From an uncultured Rothia sp. (GTDB lineage: Bacteria; Actinomycetota; Actinomycetes; Actinomycetales; Micrococcaceae): DNA of 64,000 nucleotides. The translations under genes and the position numbers were made by a program. Below are positions 18,680 through 27,414 of this stretch, piece after piece. Location: assembly GCF_916715725.1 (NCBI RefSeq), contig NZ_CAKAPD010000009.1, positions 20,479 through 84,478 on the forward strand. The letters run 5' to 3'. Under the pieces are notes generated by a model. It made no database searches. It was given only the letters and a program-made list of their open reading frames with translations, and had not been told where the DNA came from. Numbering within the stretch: position 1 is the first letter of the stretch; each line of letters opens with the position of its first letter.

Positions 18680-19759
18680 ATGATGAACTCAACCACCCGC
18701 TCTTCTCGTAGCCTGTCCGCCCTGGCTCTGGGCGCTAGCCTCATGCTCGCACCCCTGGGCGTGGCACACGCGGAGACCACCCCGGCAACCACCGAGAGCG
18801 CCTCCGCTCAGCCGAGTGACAGCAACCTGAGCCGCGGCGATCGCGCTCTCACCCAGACCCTGTCGGCGGAGCAGCCGGTCGCATCCGGCCGTACCGAAAT
18901 TTCCGCCGGTCACGTGGATATGGGTCCTCGTTTCAACAACGGCAAGTTTGAGCTCATGCTCCACGACGACCACGGCGAGAGCCCCGTCTGGCGCAGCCTG
19001 GACGAGGTCATCTACCGCGGTAGCGATAAGGCCATCCTGGAGGTGCCGAACGACCCGCGCTACTCCTTCGTGGGCGCACCCGCCGGCTCGAAGGTGTACG
19101 TGATTCCGCAGACCGAAACCAAGGGCGTGATTTGGCCGGGTTGGAACACGCAGGATCCGCAGCTGGTGTCCAAGCTGAACCGCGGCGTGAACCTGACCCT
19201 GGAGCAGGTGAGCGGCCCCGGCACGTTCAGCCTGTACCTGGAGAACGGCAACTTCTCGGCACCGCAGGTGCTGTGGTCCTCGACCAAGAGTGAGCCGCAG
19301 AAGCTGTGGGTTGAGAAGAACACTCACACCCACGCGAACTGGGTGTTCACCGCCCCCGGCGAGTACCTGCTGAAGGTCACCGCGAGCGCTGAGCTCTCTG
19401 ACGGTTCGACCGTGACCGATACCCGCTACCTGAAGTTTGCGGTGGGTGACTCGGCGAGCGCCGATGCCCTGTACGCGATGGAGGCGCAGGCACGCGGTTC
19501 CTCGGGCGCGGCTTCTTCTGCCTCTTCGGATGCTTCGTCTAGCTCTACTTCCCAGGCTGCCGGCACCCAGGCTTCGGGGTCTTCCTCTGCCGCCGCGGCG
19601 AGTGACCAGAGCGGCTACAAGGCAGAGTTCACTATCCCCTGGGGTGCTATTGCCGCAGGCGTGGCAGCTGTGATTGCAGTGGGCGCATTCCTTTCGTTCC
19701 GTCGCCGTTCCTCCGCGCAGCGTGAGGCACTGGATGAAGTGCGCGGTGACCGTTCGTGA
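18680..19759 (+). CDS. Membrane-anchored choice-of-anchor M repeat protein
   Basis: 359 residues; ATG 18680 (or 18683) follows AAGGAAG. It has a signal peptide to about residue 31 (VAHAE). One complete choice-of-anchor M domain covers about residues 70-262: SAGHVDMGPRFNNGKF, KGVIWPGWNTQDPQ, and NTHTHANWVFTAPGEYLL. A Ser/Ala linker follows, then a single C-terminal membrane helix (IPWGAIAAGVAAVIAVGAFL) with FRRRS behind it and no sortase motif. It is thus a membrane-tethered version of the wall proteins, sited between binding protein and ATPase genes; a 94-base gap upstream may hold an internal promoter. It overlaps the ATPase gene by four bases. Confidence 0.85.
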   Translation: MMNSTTRSSRSLSALALGASLMLAPLGVAHAETTPATTESASAQPSDSNLSRGDRALTQTLSAEQPVASGRTEISAGHVDMGPRFNNGKFELMLHDDHGESPVWRSLDEVIYRGSDKAILEVPNDPRYSFVGAPAGSKVYVIPQTETKGVIWPGWNTQDPQLVSKLNRGVNLTLEQVSGPGTFSLYLENGNFSAPQVLWSSTKSEPQKLWVEKNTHTHANWVFTAPGEYLLKVTASAELSDGSTVTDTRYLKFAVGDSASADALYAMEAQARGSSGAASSASSDASSSSTSQAAGTQASGSSSAAAASDQSGYKAEFTIPWGAIAAGVAAVIAVGAFLSFRRRSSAQREALDEVRGDRS

Positions 19760-20643
19760 GCGCGTCGGTAACAGCGGGTACTGAACCCGTTCTAGAGATT
19801 TCGAACCTGTACGCGGGCTACGCGCGCCGCTCCATCCTCAAGGATTTGTCCCTGACCCTGGAGCGCGGCGAGTTTGCGGGTCTGATTGGCGCTAATGGTG
19901 CCGGTAAGACCACGCTGTTGCGCACCATCCTGGGTCTGATTCGCCCGGCGTCCGGGCAGGTTCGGGTGTTGGGTGAGTCGCCGCGTGTGGCGCGTGCGCA
20001 TATTGGTTATGTGCCGCAGAAGCACCAGTTCCAGTGGGATTTTCCGCTGACAGTCAAGGATACGGTGATGACCGGTCGCGTGCGTGAGATTGGGTTCTTC
20101 CGCCGCCCGGCGAAGAAGGATTGGGTGCAGGTTTTTTCGGCGATGGAACGCACCGATGTTCTGCACCTGCAGGACGCTTCCATTGCGGAGCTTTCCGGTG
20201 GCCAGCGTCAGCGAGTGCTGCTTGCGCGCGCTCTGGCGGCGAACCCCTCCCTGCTGCTGTTGGATGAGCCGTTCACGGGCGTGGACGCCCCGACCCAGAC
20301 CACGCTGACTCGCCTGTACCGCGAGCTGGCGGATGAGGGCATCACCATTCTGATGTCTACGCACGACATGCTGGCGGCGCGTGAGTCCTGCTCGCGTCTA
20401 TGCGGTGTGCGCGGCAATATTCACCTGGATGGTCCGGCGGACTCCTTCAGCCTGGAGCAGCTGCATACGTGGTTGCACGGCCACGACATTGAGGAGGCAC
20501 AGGGCCACGCCCGCACGGGCTTCACCTGTGCCGGTGGTGCGTTGGATGAGTACGGCCACGAGCTGCCGGATTCCTGCGCTTCGGTTGATTCCGCCTCCCC
20601 CGCCCACGCTGACACTGCTGCTTCTACCGGGGGTGCCCGTTGA
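19756..20643 (+). CDS. Anchored-repeat type metal ABC transporter ATP-binding protein
   Basis: 295 residues from GTG 19756 (GTGA overlap with the previous stop). It has Walker A GANGAGKTTL, Q-loop VPQKHQFQWDFPLTV, signature LSGGQRQRV, Walker B LLLLDEPF and the switch His in STHD. The Q-loop region with a Gln/Trp-Asp-Phe-Pro motif is typical of Zn/Mn importers (ZnuC, MntB). The C-terminal 60 residues after the ATPase fold are not part of the usual domain. It couples ATP hydrolysis to the permease encoded next. Confidence 0.92.
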   Translation: MSASVTAGTEPVLEISNLYAGYARRSILKDLSLTLERGEFAGLIGANGAGKTTLLRTILGLIRPASGQVRVLGESPRVARAHIGYVPQKHQFQWDFPLTVKDTVMTGRVREIGFFRRPAKKDWVQVFSAMERTDVLHLQDASIAELSGGQRQRVLLARALAANPSLLLLDEPFTGVDAPTQTTLTRLYRELADEGITILMSTHDMLAARESCSRLCGVRGNIHLDGPADSFSLEQLHTWLHGHDIEEAQGHARTGFTCAGGALDEYGHELPDSCASVDSASPAHADTAASTGGAR

Positions 20644-21494
20644 TTACTCCTATCGATTTTCTTGCCGACCTGTTCAACCCGTCGCTGGCGTTCCTTCCGC
20701 GCGCCCTGGCGGCGGTACTGCTCGCGTCGGTGGTCACCGGCGTGGTGGGTTGTCACGTACTGATGCGCGGCATGGTCTTCATTGGCGATGCGGTGGCGCA
20801 CTCGGTGTTCCCGGGTCTTGCGGTGGCGTTCGTGTTGGGCGGCAACCTGATGGTGGGCGGCCTGACCGCGGGCGTGGTGACGGCTATTCTGGTGGCTATT
20901 TTTAGCCAGAATCAGCGGCTACGCGAGGATTCCGTCATTGGTATTTTCTTTGCCGCGTCTTTTGCGTTGGGTATTGTGATTATTTCGTTGGCGCCGGGCT
21001 ATTCGGGGTCGGTGCAGGACTTCTTGTTCGGCTCTATTGTGGGTGTTTCGAATGAGGACATTACCAACGCCGCGATTATGGGTGCCGTTATCCTGCTGGT
21101 GCTGTGGCTGTTCCACCGCCAGATTGTGACGGTCAGCCTGGACCGTGAGAGTGCCCGCGCGATGGGTCTGCCGGTGCTTGCCCTGGATATTGTGCTGTAC
21201 GTTCTGGTGACCATTTCTGTGGTGCTGGGCCTGCAGACGCTCGGTAATGTGCTGGTGTTGGCGCTTCTGGTGATTCCGGCGTCGGCTGCGCGCCTGGCGT
21301 GCCGCCGACTGGGGTCGATGATGGTGTTCTCGCCGGTGTTCGGCGGTATCTGCTCGATTATTGGCCTGTACCTGTCCTGGGCGTTTAACCTGCCGACCGG
21401 TGGCACGATTGTGCTGTCGATGGTGGCGGCTTTTGTGCTGGTGTGGGCGGTGACGGCGGTTCGTTCGCGAGCGCGCGCCCAGCTGAAGAGCTAA
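20640..21494 (+). CDS. Anchored-repeat type metal ABC transporter permease
   Basis: 284 residues, with TTG 20640 as start (TTGA overlap with the ATPase stop, translational coupling). It has eight or nine hydrophobic segments of the ABC-3 permease family (ZnuB/MntC type). Conserved HVLMRGMVFIGDAVAHSVFPGLA and the coupling region VTVSLDRESARAMGLPV are visible. It is the last gene of the operon and is followed by a strong terminator. With the neighbouring ATPase and lipoprotein it forms a complete importer; Zn2+ or Mn2+ is the likely cargo by family. Confidence 0.92.
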   Translation: MITPIDFLADLFNPSLAFLPRALAAVLLASVVTGVVGCHVLMRGMVFIGDAVAHSVFPGLAVAFVLGGNLMVGGLTAGVVTAILVAIFSQNQRLREDSVIGIFFAASFALGIVIISLAPGYSGSVQDFLFGSIVGVSNEDITNAAIMGAVILLVLWLFHRQIVTVSLDRESARAMGLPVLALDIVLYVLVTISVVLGLQTLGNVLVLALLVIPASAARLACRRLGSMMVFSPVFGGICSIIGLYLSWAFNLPTGGTIVLSMVAAFVLVWAVTAVRSRARAQLKS

Positions 21495-21540
21495 ACCCAG
21501 TTGAAGGACTAACCCCAGCTCAACCCAACTTTTCTACATA

Positions 21541-21588
21541 TAACGCACGAGGCGCATCCCTGTTTTCAGGGGTGCGCCTCGTGCGTTA
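21541..21588 (+). terminator. Terminator of the anchored-repeat ABC operon
   Basis: A long stem, TAACGCACGAGGCGCA (21541-21556) with its complement (21573-21588), closed by TCCCTG/CAGGGG and a TTTT loop. T-rich bases follow. Confidence 0.9.
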
Positions 21589-21786
21589 TTTACAGGTATT
21601 AAATACCCAAACTGAATCATGTTTATGTTTAAAGAACTAAAAGATACACTCCGCGTAATAAAAGCGCTTAATTCAACACGTCGGGTTTAATGAAAATACA
21701 ACCTATCAAATATTCCTTATAGGTTGATACATGTAGTGATAAAGCAGTCACTGCACCCTCATCAGAGCTTCAACGAAGGAGTCACC

Positions 21787-22857
21787 ATGAAGGCATATGT
21801 GTACCACGGTCCCGATCAGAAGGGCGCCTGGGAGGAAGTCCCGAACCCCACCATTCTTGAGCCCACGGACGTTATCGCCCGTGTCGACACCACCACCATT
21901 TGCGGTACTGACCTGCACATCCTGAAGGGCGACTGCCCCGAGGTGGACCACGGACGTATCCTCGGCCACGAGGCTGTCGGTACCATTACCGAGGTTGGCT
22001 CCGCGGTGACTGACCTGAAGGTCGGCGACCGCATCATCATTCCCGCCGTGACTAGCTGCGGTAAGTGCTCCTACTGTAAGGCGAACCAGCCTTCGCACTG
22101 CCAGACCGTTGGTGGTGTCGGCTGGATTTTCGGTTACATGATTGACGGCACCCAGGCGGAGTACGTGCGTGTTCCTTACGCTGAGACTTCGGTTCACCTG
22201 GTTCCGGAGGGCTTGACCGATGAGGACGTCCTCTTCCTCACCGACGCTCTGCCCACCGGTTTCGAGATCGGTATTCTGAACGGTCACACCAAGCCCGGCG
22301 ACACCGTCGCTGTTGTGGGTGCGGGCCCTGTGGGTCTGGGCGCTATCATGACCGCTAATCTCTGCGGTGCCGGCCGCGTCATCACCGTCGACTTTGACGA
22401 TAACCGCATGAACAAGGCGCTGGAGCTGGGCGCAACCGATAAGGTCAACGCGGGCGACCCGGACTTCATCGAGAAGATTAAGGCTCTCTCCCCCGACGGC
22501 CTGGGCGTGGACGTGGCAATTGAGGCTGTGGGCGTTCCACAGACCTTCGAGACCTGCACCAAGATTGTTCGCCCCTACGGCAACATCGCGAACGCTGGCG
22601 TGCACGGCAAGCCCGTTGAGCTGCCCCTGAACACCATGTGGATTTCTAACGTGAGCATCAACATGGGCCTGGTCAACTGCAACACCGTCGGTAACCTGCT
22701 GAACATGGTCCGCTCGGGTCGTCTGAACGCTAAGGCGATGGCAACCCACCGCTTCACCTTCGACCAGTTCGAGGAAGCCTACGACCTGTTCAGCCACGCT
22801 GCTGAGCACAACGTGGTGAAGGTTGTTATCTCCCGCGACCCGGAGGTTGCGGCATAG
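21787..22857 (+). CDS. Zinc-dependent alcohol dehydrogenase
   Basis: 356 residues from ATG 21787, preceded by GAAGGAG. It is a medium-chain dehydrogenase/reductase. Catalytic zinc residues are Cys39 (ICGTD), His61-Glu62 (GHEAVG) and an Asp near 153; the structural zinc Cys are 91, 94, 97 and 105 (CGKCSYCK, SHC). The Rossmann fingerprint is VVGAGPVG, with Asp (TVDFDDNR) at the end of beta-2, which favours NAD(H). The sequence pattern is that of the class used as isopropanol or broad secondary/primary alcohol dehydrogenase. The substrate cannot be read from sequence. The AT-rich promoter region (21590-21780) lies behind the previous terminator, and the gene stands alone. Confidence 0.88.
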   Translation: MKAYVYHGPDQKGAWEEVPNPTILEPTDVIARVDTTTICGTDLHILKGDCPEVDHGRILGHEAVGTITEVGSAVTDLKVGDRIIIPAVTSCGKCSYCKANQPSHCQTVGGVGWIFGYMIDGTQAEYVRVPYAETSVHLVPEGLTDEDVLFLTDALPTGFEIGILNGHTKPGDTVAVVGAGPVGLGAIMTANLCGAGRVITVDFDDNRMNKALELGATDKVNAGDPDFIEKIKALSPDGLGVDVAIEAVGVPQTFETCTKIVRPYGNIANAGVHGKPVELPLNTMWISNVSINMGLVNCNTVGNLLNMVRSGRLNAKAMATHRFTFDQFEEAYDLFSHAAEHNVVKVVISRDPEVAA

Positions 22858-22951
22858 ACTGCGGTAGGCTCATATACCGCTCATACTGAAACCCCGAACG
22901 TTTGTGAGGGATTTCGGTGGGATGTATTCATGACACTGCGAACATCCCTAG

Positions 22952-22999
22952 GATTCGCCTCCGGGTGGGAGTGGGTAGGTTCCACCCGGAGCGCGAATC
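22952..22999 (+). other. Large hairpin downstream of the alcohol dehydrogenase gene
   Basis: GATTCGC and TCCGGGTGG (22952-22968) pair with CCACCCGGA and GCGAATC (22982-22999), with a small bulge. No T-run follows, so it may be a terminator of weak type, an mRNA 3'-end stabiliser or a processing site. Confidence 0.45.
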
Positions 23000-23054
23000 G
23001 TCCTCCCCTACCCCGAGATGTAGTTATTTTCTGATGATGTAAGAAATCTGAAGA

Positions 23055-23330
23055 TGTAGAGATGCGCCAGCTCGGGGTTTTCTGTTCCCTCAGCCCCCTC
23101 TCCGGTGGGCTCTGGGGCGGTTCCTCAAGCGTGATGCACCCTCTGCCGGGCGCTCTGCCAACCTGCTTCGGCGGGTTCTTCTGCCAGGCAACCTCTACCG
23201 GTGGAGGGGCGCATCATTTGGCTCTTCTTGGTCGGGTGGTACCTCCGATTCTGCTCGCCCTTGAAGGGAAAGGAAAAGGGTCGCACGCTTACGGTTCAAT
23301 GGCGAACTCGTAGGCTGCGACCCTTTTCTC
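23055..23330 (+). ncRNA. Candidate structured RNA upstream of its own terminator
   Basis: About 275 bases without a convincing protein gene but with nested pairing. TGATGC (23132-23137) pairs with GCATCA (23211-23216). Inside it lies a UUCG-capped hairpin, AACCTGC (23160-23166)/GCGGGTT (23171-23177), and a second hairpin CCTCTA/TGGAGG (23192-23207). The stretch GGCAACC followed by this hairpin is reminiscent of SAM-class riboswitch cores, and GGGTGGTACC (23234-23243) of a T-box antiterminator. Neither class is complete. It ends in a strong terminator. The next gene is on the opposite strand, so it would not be an ordinary cis-leader. The strand and the 5' end are uncertain. Confidence 0.35.
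23273..23328. terminator. Bidirectional terminator
   Basis: GAAAAGGGTCGCA (23273-23285) pairs perfectly with TGCGACCCTTTTC (23316-23328), with a long loop. It terminates the - strand gene at 23363-24727 and any + strand transcript arriving from the left. Confidence 0.8.
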
Positions 23331-23362
23331 ATGCCCGGTTTTCGGTGCCTCGGGCGGGCTAT

Positions 23363-24727
23363 TTAGTTTTTAGGCTTCTCAGTACTGGGTTTTTCTCCGG
23401 CGGCATTCTTTTCACCGGTGTTCTCATGACCGGCAGCATCGTGCAGGATGCGGGTGAACGCCTCCGTGGGGTCGTCTGCCCCAGCTGCGGCAGAAGAGTC
23501 GGTGGCGCCTCCGATGACGGGTTCGGTGGGCGCATCCTCAACGGGTACTTCAGCCAGATTCTCGGCAGGTACCTCGGCAGGAGCCTCGACGGACACCTCC
23601 GCGACGATGGGCTCCTCCGAGGCGGACTCCGCAGAGGCAGGCGCCTCCGGAGCCTTCTGTGCATCCTCCGGCTTATCCTGAGCCGGCGCCTCTACAGGCT
23701 GCCCAGAAACACCCTGCTCAGTAGCTACCGGCTCACCGTGCGCGGATTCCTTCTTCGCATCCTTGTGCGCGTCCTTATGTTCGAGCCTGTAGATGATGCG
23801 CGGTTCCAGGCGCTCAAAACCAATCTTGGAGCGCACCCAGTTCACGAAGCGGTCGATACGGTCCTCACCCTCGGTGGTTTCCGCAACCCGGTAGTTGCGC
23901 GGCAGCATCACGCTGTCGCTGAGCACGCGCGGGTACTCATCAATCTCCTGAATACCCGCCATGTACATGTTCTCGCGGAACTGGTGAGCGAACTCCTGCT
24001 GACCGAGGAACAGCTGGTCGGCGTAGGTTTTAGCCGCCAGGCGCTCGCTGTAGGCGTCCTTGGAGTCGCGAGCGCCCTTCTTGGAGCCGTAAATATCCCA
24101 GAAGTAGAAGTACACATTGTTCGCGATAATGGCGGAGATAATGCGGTTCTGCAGGTACACGAGGGCACCGACGGCGACCGCACCAACAATCAGGAGCACC
24201 ACGGCGAGCGGGGAGAGTGCAAAGTCAGACAGATTGCCGCGGTGGTTCGTGAACAGGCCAATCAGGTAGGCGATGGTGACCACGATGATGGGCACGCCGA
24301 TGAACACCACGGCGAGCGGCACCCAAATGTACAGCAGGCCGCGCAGAATCAGGCGGTAGTAGCTAATCGAGTCGCCAATGGGGATGGGCGTAGGCTTCAC
24401 GGAAGAGTGCGCACGCTTCATGAGCAGGCTGAAGATACGGTTGCTGTCGATGCCAACTTTACGCAGCTTCGATTCGAGGGACGCACGTTTGAGGAAGACC
24501 CGGTAGTTTTCGAGGACGACGCGCTGGTCGGAGGTGAGCTTTTCGGGGTCGGGTAGGGCGTTGAGGTCCAAGCCGGCTTCGGTGAGGAGTTTGCTCCACA
24601 GTTCCAGTCGCGCCAGTTCGGAGGGTTTTGCCGCCGCCTGCGCCTGGTAGTTCTTGTAGGAGATGAAGATGGTGCTGGCACCGATGAGCAGTGTAATGAA
24701 GGGTGCAATCCAGTCTTTGAGTCCCAT
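23363..24727 (-). CDS. Uncharacterised membrane protein with long acidic tail
   Basis: 454 residues; the ATG follows AAGGAGGAACGCCACC on the - strand. There is one N-terminal helix (about residues 8-24), then a soluble helical segment to about residue 115 (SELARLELWSKLLTEAGLDL). Two membrane helices follow (about 130-158 and 172-194), then a further soluble domain, and a tail of about 130 residues very rich in Glu, Pro and Ala (for example EEPIVAEVSVEAPAEVPAE). The tail looks disordered, like a wall-spanning or cytoplasmic brush. I recognise no domain. It stands between two terminators and is probably monocistronic. Confidence 0.65.
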   Translation of the reverse strand: MGLKDWIAPFITLLIGASTIFISYKNYQAQAAAKPSELARLELWSKLLTEAGLDLNALPDPEKLTSDQRVVLENYRVFLKRASLESKLRKVGIDSNRIFSLLMKRAHSSVKPTPIPIGDSISYYRLILRGLLYIWVPLAVVFIGVPIIVVTIAYLIGLFTNHRGNLSDFALSPLAVVLLIVGAVAVGALVYLQNRIISAIIANNVYFYFWDIYGSKKGARDSKDAYSERLAAKTYADQLFLGQQEFAHQFRENMYMAGIQEIDEYPRVLSDSVMLPRNYRVAETTEGEDRIDRFVNWVRSKIGFERLEPRIIYRLEHKDAHKDAKKESAHGEPVATEQGVSGQPVEAPAQDKPEDAQKAPEAPASAESASEEPIVAEVSVEAPAEVPAENLAEVPVEDAPTEPVIGGATDSSAAAGADDPTEAFTRILHDAAGHENTGEKNAAGEKPSTEKPKN

Positions 24728-24869
24728 GGTGGCGTTCCTCCTTGATTGTGTGGAGCCGCTGGTTCCTCGGTCTTTTTGTGGGCGTCTTTTTCGGGCGTGA
24801 GCCCACTGTTTTTACCGTACCACCGGTACCTGTGCTGAACCTTTAAATGCGCAGGTGGGTGCGTAAAAT

Positions 24870-24915
24870 AGCCCCGCCTCCCGATGCTTAAGAGCAACAG
24901 GAGGCAGGGCTTATC
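24870..24915 (-). terminator. Terminator of the MFS exporter gene
   Basis: AGCCCCGCCTCC (24870-24881) pairs with GGAGGCAGGGCT (24900-24911; one mismatch), flanked by AT-rich arms. It lies just past the stop of the - strand gene starting at 26490. Confidence 0.75.
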
Positions 24916-24924
24916 TATCAAGAT

Positions 24925-26490
24925 TTAGTGTTCAGCAGGCTTCATTTCGCGCGGCGCCTTGCGGATCATGAGGTAGCTGATAACAGCCATAACACCCATG
25001 AGCACGGCGCTGAACGCGGAGCTCAGCACCACGCCGGAGTCGAAGGCGGCGAATGCGGAAGAGAGCAGCTGGTTTGCCTGCTCGCCGCCCACATGGCTTG
25101 CGACCGACACGGCACCGCCGAGGGTTTCGTGGGCGTGGTCAGCGAGAGACTCATCCAGGCCGGAGGGCACAACCACGTTCGCGCGGTAGACGGCGGTGAG
25201 CATACCACCGATGATGACGGTGCCGAGCACCGCACCCGTCTCGTAGGAAGTCTCAGAAATCGCGGACGCCGCACCCGCCTTACGCGGCGGCACGCTGGAG
25301 AGCATCAGGTCGTTCGAAATGGTCTGCGCAATACCGATACCGGTACCGAGCACAATAAAGATGAGGATAATAACCACGTCGCTGTGCGCACCCAGGAAGG
25401 CGAGCACCGCGAACGCGGCGGCGTTGAGAGCCAGACCGAAGGACACCACCTGCGCCGGGTGGAAGTGCACCGCAACACGCGCAATCACCAGGCCGGCGAT
25501 GATAGTCGCCAAAGTACCGGGAATCAGCAGCATGCCGGCGTACATGGGCGGCAGACCGGAGACCAGCTGCAGGTGCTGGGAGGCGAAGTAGATGAAGCCA
25601 ACGTCCACCGTCATGGAGATGAGGTTCGCGGTAATCGCACCGGTGAACACGGTGTTGCGGAAGAGTCGCACATCCAGCATGGGCTGAATATCGTTCTTCT
25701 CGCGGTTGAGCTGACGCAGCACGAACAGGACGATGAAGCACAGACCGGCAAGGATGGTGCTAATAGCCACCGCGTCGAAACCGGCTTCGGAGGTGTGAGT
25801 CAGACCGAAGGTAATGCCGGTCATGCCGACCATGATCAGCAGGATGCTCAGCGGGTCCACCGGGCTGGGGTTCGGGTCCTTAGACTCGGGCACCATGATC
25901 GGGGCAAGAATCAGCAGAGGAATCAGAATCGGCACAGCCAGCAGGAACACGGAACCCCAGTCGAAGTGCTCCAGCAGGAAGCCACCCACAATCGGGCCCA
26001 GCGCCGCACCGGCGGAGAAGCCCGAAGCCCACACGGCAATAGCGATGCGGCGCTCGGTCGCATCCACAAAGATATTGCGAATAATCGACAGGGTTGCCGG
26101 CATGAGCATCGCACCAAAAATACCGAGCAGGGCACGGGCAACCACGAGCATCAGCGCGGAGGGCGCGAACGCCGCGAGCGCAGAAATTGCCGCGAAGCCG
26201 GTCGAACCGATGAGCAGCAGCTTGCGGCGGCCGATGCGGTCACCGATAGCGCCCATGGGCACGAGCAGGGCGGAGAGCACCAGCGGGTAGGCATCAACGA
26301 TCCACAGCTGTTCCGCGGAGGAGGGGCTCAGCGCCTTGGCGATTGCGGGCACCGCGAAGGCGAGCACCGTGTTGTCGATGGAGACCAGGAGCACCGGGAG
26401 CATGAGCACGCCGAGTGCCGCCCAGCGCTTAGTCTTCTGGTCGGGGGCGTGAATAGGTAGAGCCGTGGTGTGCGGGTTGTGATTCGTCAT
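24925..26490 (-). CDS. DHA2-family multidrug exporter (14-helix MFS)
   Basis: 521 residues with about 14 membrane helices. Motif A appears as PMGAIGDRIGRRKLLLIGS in loop 2-3; motif D1-like VSIDNTVLAFAVPAIA lies in helix 1; and the antiporter motif C region is SAGAALGPIVGGFLLEHFDW. This is the QacA/SmvA/LfrA pattern: a proton-coupled exporter of cationic dyes and disinfectants at the membrane. A late periplasmic loop between the last helices (about residues 425-480) is typical of 14-helix members. It is divergent from a TetR gene at 26700, the classic arrangement for a repressed pump. The upstream ribosome site is weak. Confidence 0.88.
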   Translation of the reverse strand: MTNHNPHTTALPIHAPDQKTKRWAALGVLMLPVLLVSIDNTVLAFAVPAIAKALSPSSAEQLWIVDAYPLVLSALLVPMGAIGDRIGRRKLLLIGSTGFAAISALAAFAPSALMLVVARALLGIFGAMLMPATLSIIRNIFVDATERRIAIAVWASGFSAGAALGPIVGGFLLEHFDWGSVFLLAVPILIPLLILAPIMVPESKDPNPSPVDPLSILLIMVGMTGITFGLTHTSEAGFDAVAISTILAGLCFIVLFVLRQLNREKNDIQPMLDVRLFRNTVFTGAITANLISMTVDVGFIYFASQHLQLVSGLPPMYAGMLLIPGTLATIIAGLVIARVAVHFHPAQVVSFGLALNAAAFAVLAFLGAHSDVVIILIFIVLGTGIGIAQTISNDLMLSSVPPRKAGAASAISETSYETGAVLGTVIIGGMLTAVYRANVVVPSGLDESLADHAHETLGGAVSVASHVGGEQANQLLSSAFAAFDSGVVLSSAFSAVLMGVMAVISYLMIRKAPREMKPAEH

Positions 26491-26660
26491 GGGTTGTTTT
26501 CGTGCGTCTATGGGGTTTCGGCCGATGCGGCGGACGCGGCGGCATCAGCTCGGCCTGTCTTTTGGACTAGGTCTTTTAGTAAGTCTTTTAGTGAGGGTTT
26601 GGGGCTTGTCCGGGGGTTTTAGGTGTCCGGGCGGGTCCACAAACGAAGATTAACTATACC

Positions 26661-26699
26661 AACTGGACGGTACAGTTTCAAGCGGTTAGACTGGTACCC
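26661..26699 (+). promoter_or_regulatory. tetR promoter with overlapping palindromic operator
   Basis: TGGACG (26664-26669) and TAGACT (26687-26692) are spaced 17 bases and place transcription start at about base 26699-26700, that is on the ATG. The tetR mRNA would be leaderless, which agrees with the absence of a ribosome site. AACTG-N7-CAGTT (26661-26677) covers the -35 box and is the natural candidate operator for autorepression and for control of the divergent exporter gene. Confidence 0.55.
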
Positions 26700-27278
26700 A
26701 TGACCACCCCCAACCACCGCAAACAGCGCGCCAACAACTCCCGCGAGCACATCCTCGACACCTACGTCGACCTGCTGATTCGCTCGGGAGAACGCGCCGC
26801 AACCCTCGACGCTGTAGCCACCGCCGCCAAGGTTTCCAAGGGCGGGCTACTCTACCACTTCGCCTCCAAGAAGGCGCTACTTGAGGCGCTCGCAGAACGC
26901 ACCCTCACCCTGGCTGAAGAGGACTTCGCGGCGATGAAGCAGGCACCCGAGGGGGCAAGCGCCTACTACATCAATTCCTCCACGCCGGATAACACCCCGT
27001 TCGACCGTGCCCTCATTGCCCTCAGCCGCCTGGCGCAGAACAATAATGAGCTCGCCCAGCAGACCATGAGCCGCGTACAGGATGGCTGGCATGCGCTCGT
27101 CCTCGCTGAGCTGGGTGATGAACAGATCGCCCGCACCGTGCTGCTTCTGGGTGATGGCATGTACTACAACGCGGCATTCGGAGGCGACTCCGCCAGCCCG
27201 CAGAGGGCCGCAGCCATCGCGGCAGACCGAGCGGCACTCGAACGCGCCCTGCAGGTACTCAAGGCGGCGGCTCATTAA
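26700..27278 (+). CDS. TetR-family regulator, likely repressor of the divergent exporter
   Basis: 192 residues. The N-terminal TetR helix-turn-helix is clear: LDAVATAAKVSKGGLLYHFASKKALLEAL (about residues 37-65), with the hallmark YHF and K. The C-terminal part is helical and variable, and would bind the inducer, probably an exporter substrate. It is divergent from the DHA2 exporter with a 209-base shared control region; the inferred role is local repression relieved by drug binding. Confidence 0.87.
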   Translation: MTTPNHRKQRANNSREHILDTYVDLLIRSGERAATLDAVATAAKVSKGGLLYHFASKKALLEALAERTLTLAEEDFAAMKQAPEGASAYYINSSTPDNTPFDRALIALSRLAQNNNELAQQTMSRVQDGWHALVLAELGDEQIARTVLLLGDGMYYNAAFGGDSASPQRAAAIAADRAALERALQVLKAAAH

Positions 27279-27414
27279 ACCACAAAAGCCACTCGACACA
27301 GCGGTTAAAGCCACAAGCTAAAACCGCTACCTCAAACCCTATTCTTCAGCGCCGGCGAGCACCCGGGGCTTAAACTGGAAGGGTACGTATCTACTCTTCA
27401 ACCAAGGAGTTCCG

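Noticed and set aside
23182..23216. SAM-class riboswitch suggested by GGCAACC plus hairpin
   Set aside because: The expected GGUGC partner reads GGCGC and the P2 and pseudoknot parts are not found; no methionine gene follows.
23062..23313. 83-codon open frame in the gap before the acidic-tailed membrane protein
   Set aside because: No ribosome site and no recognisable protein character; the DNA is better explained by RNA-like inverted repeats.
23231..23330. T-box riboswitch suggested by GGGTGGTACC and a following terminator
   Set aside because: No recognisable specifier stem or downstream biosynthetic or synthetase gene on this strand; the terminator arms do not overlap the would-be antiterminator.
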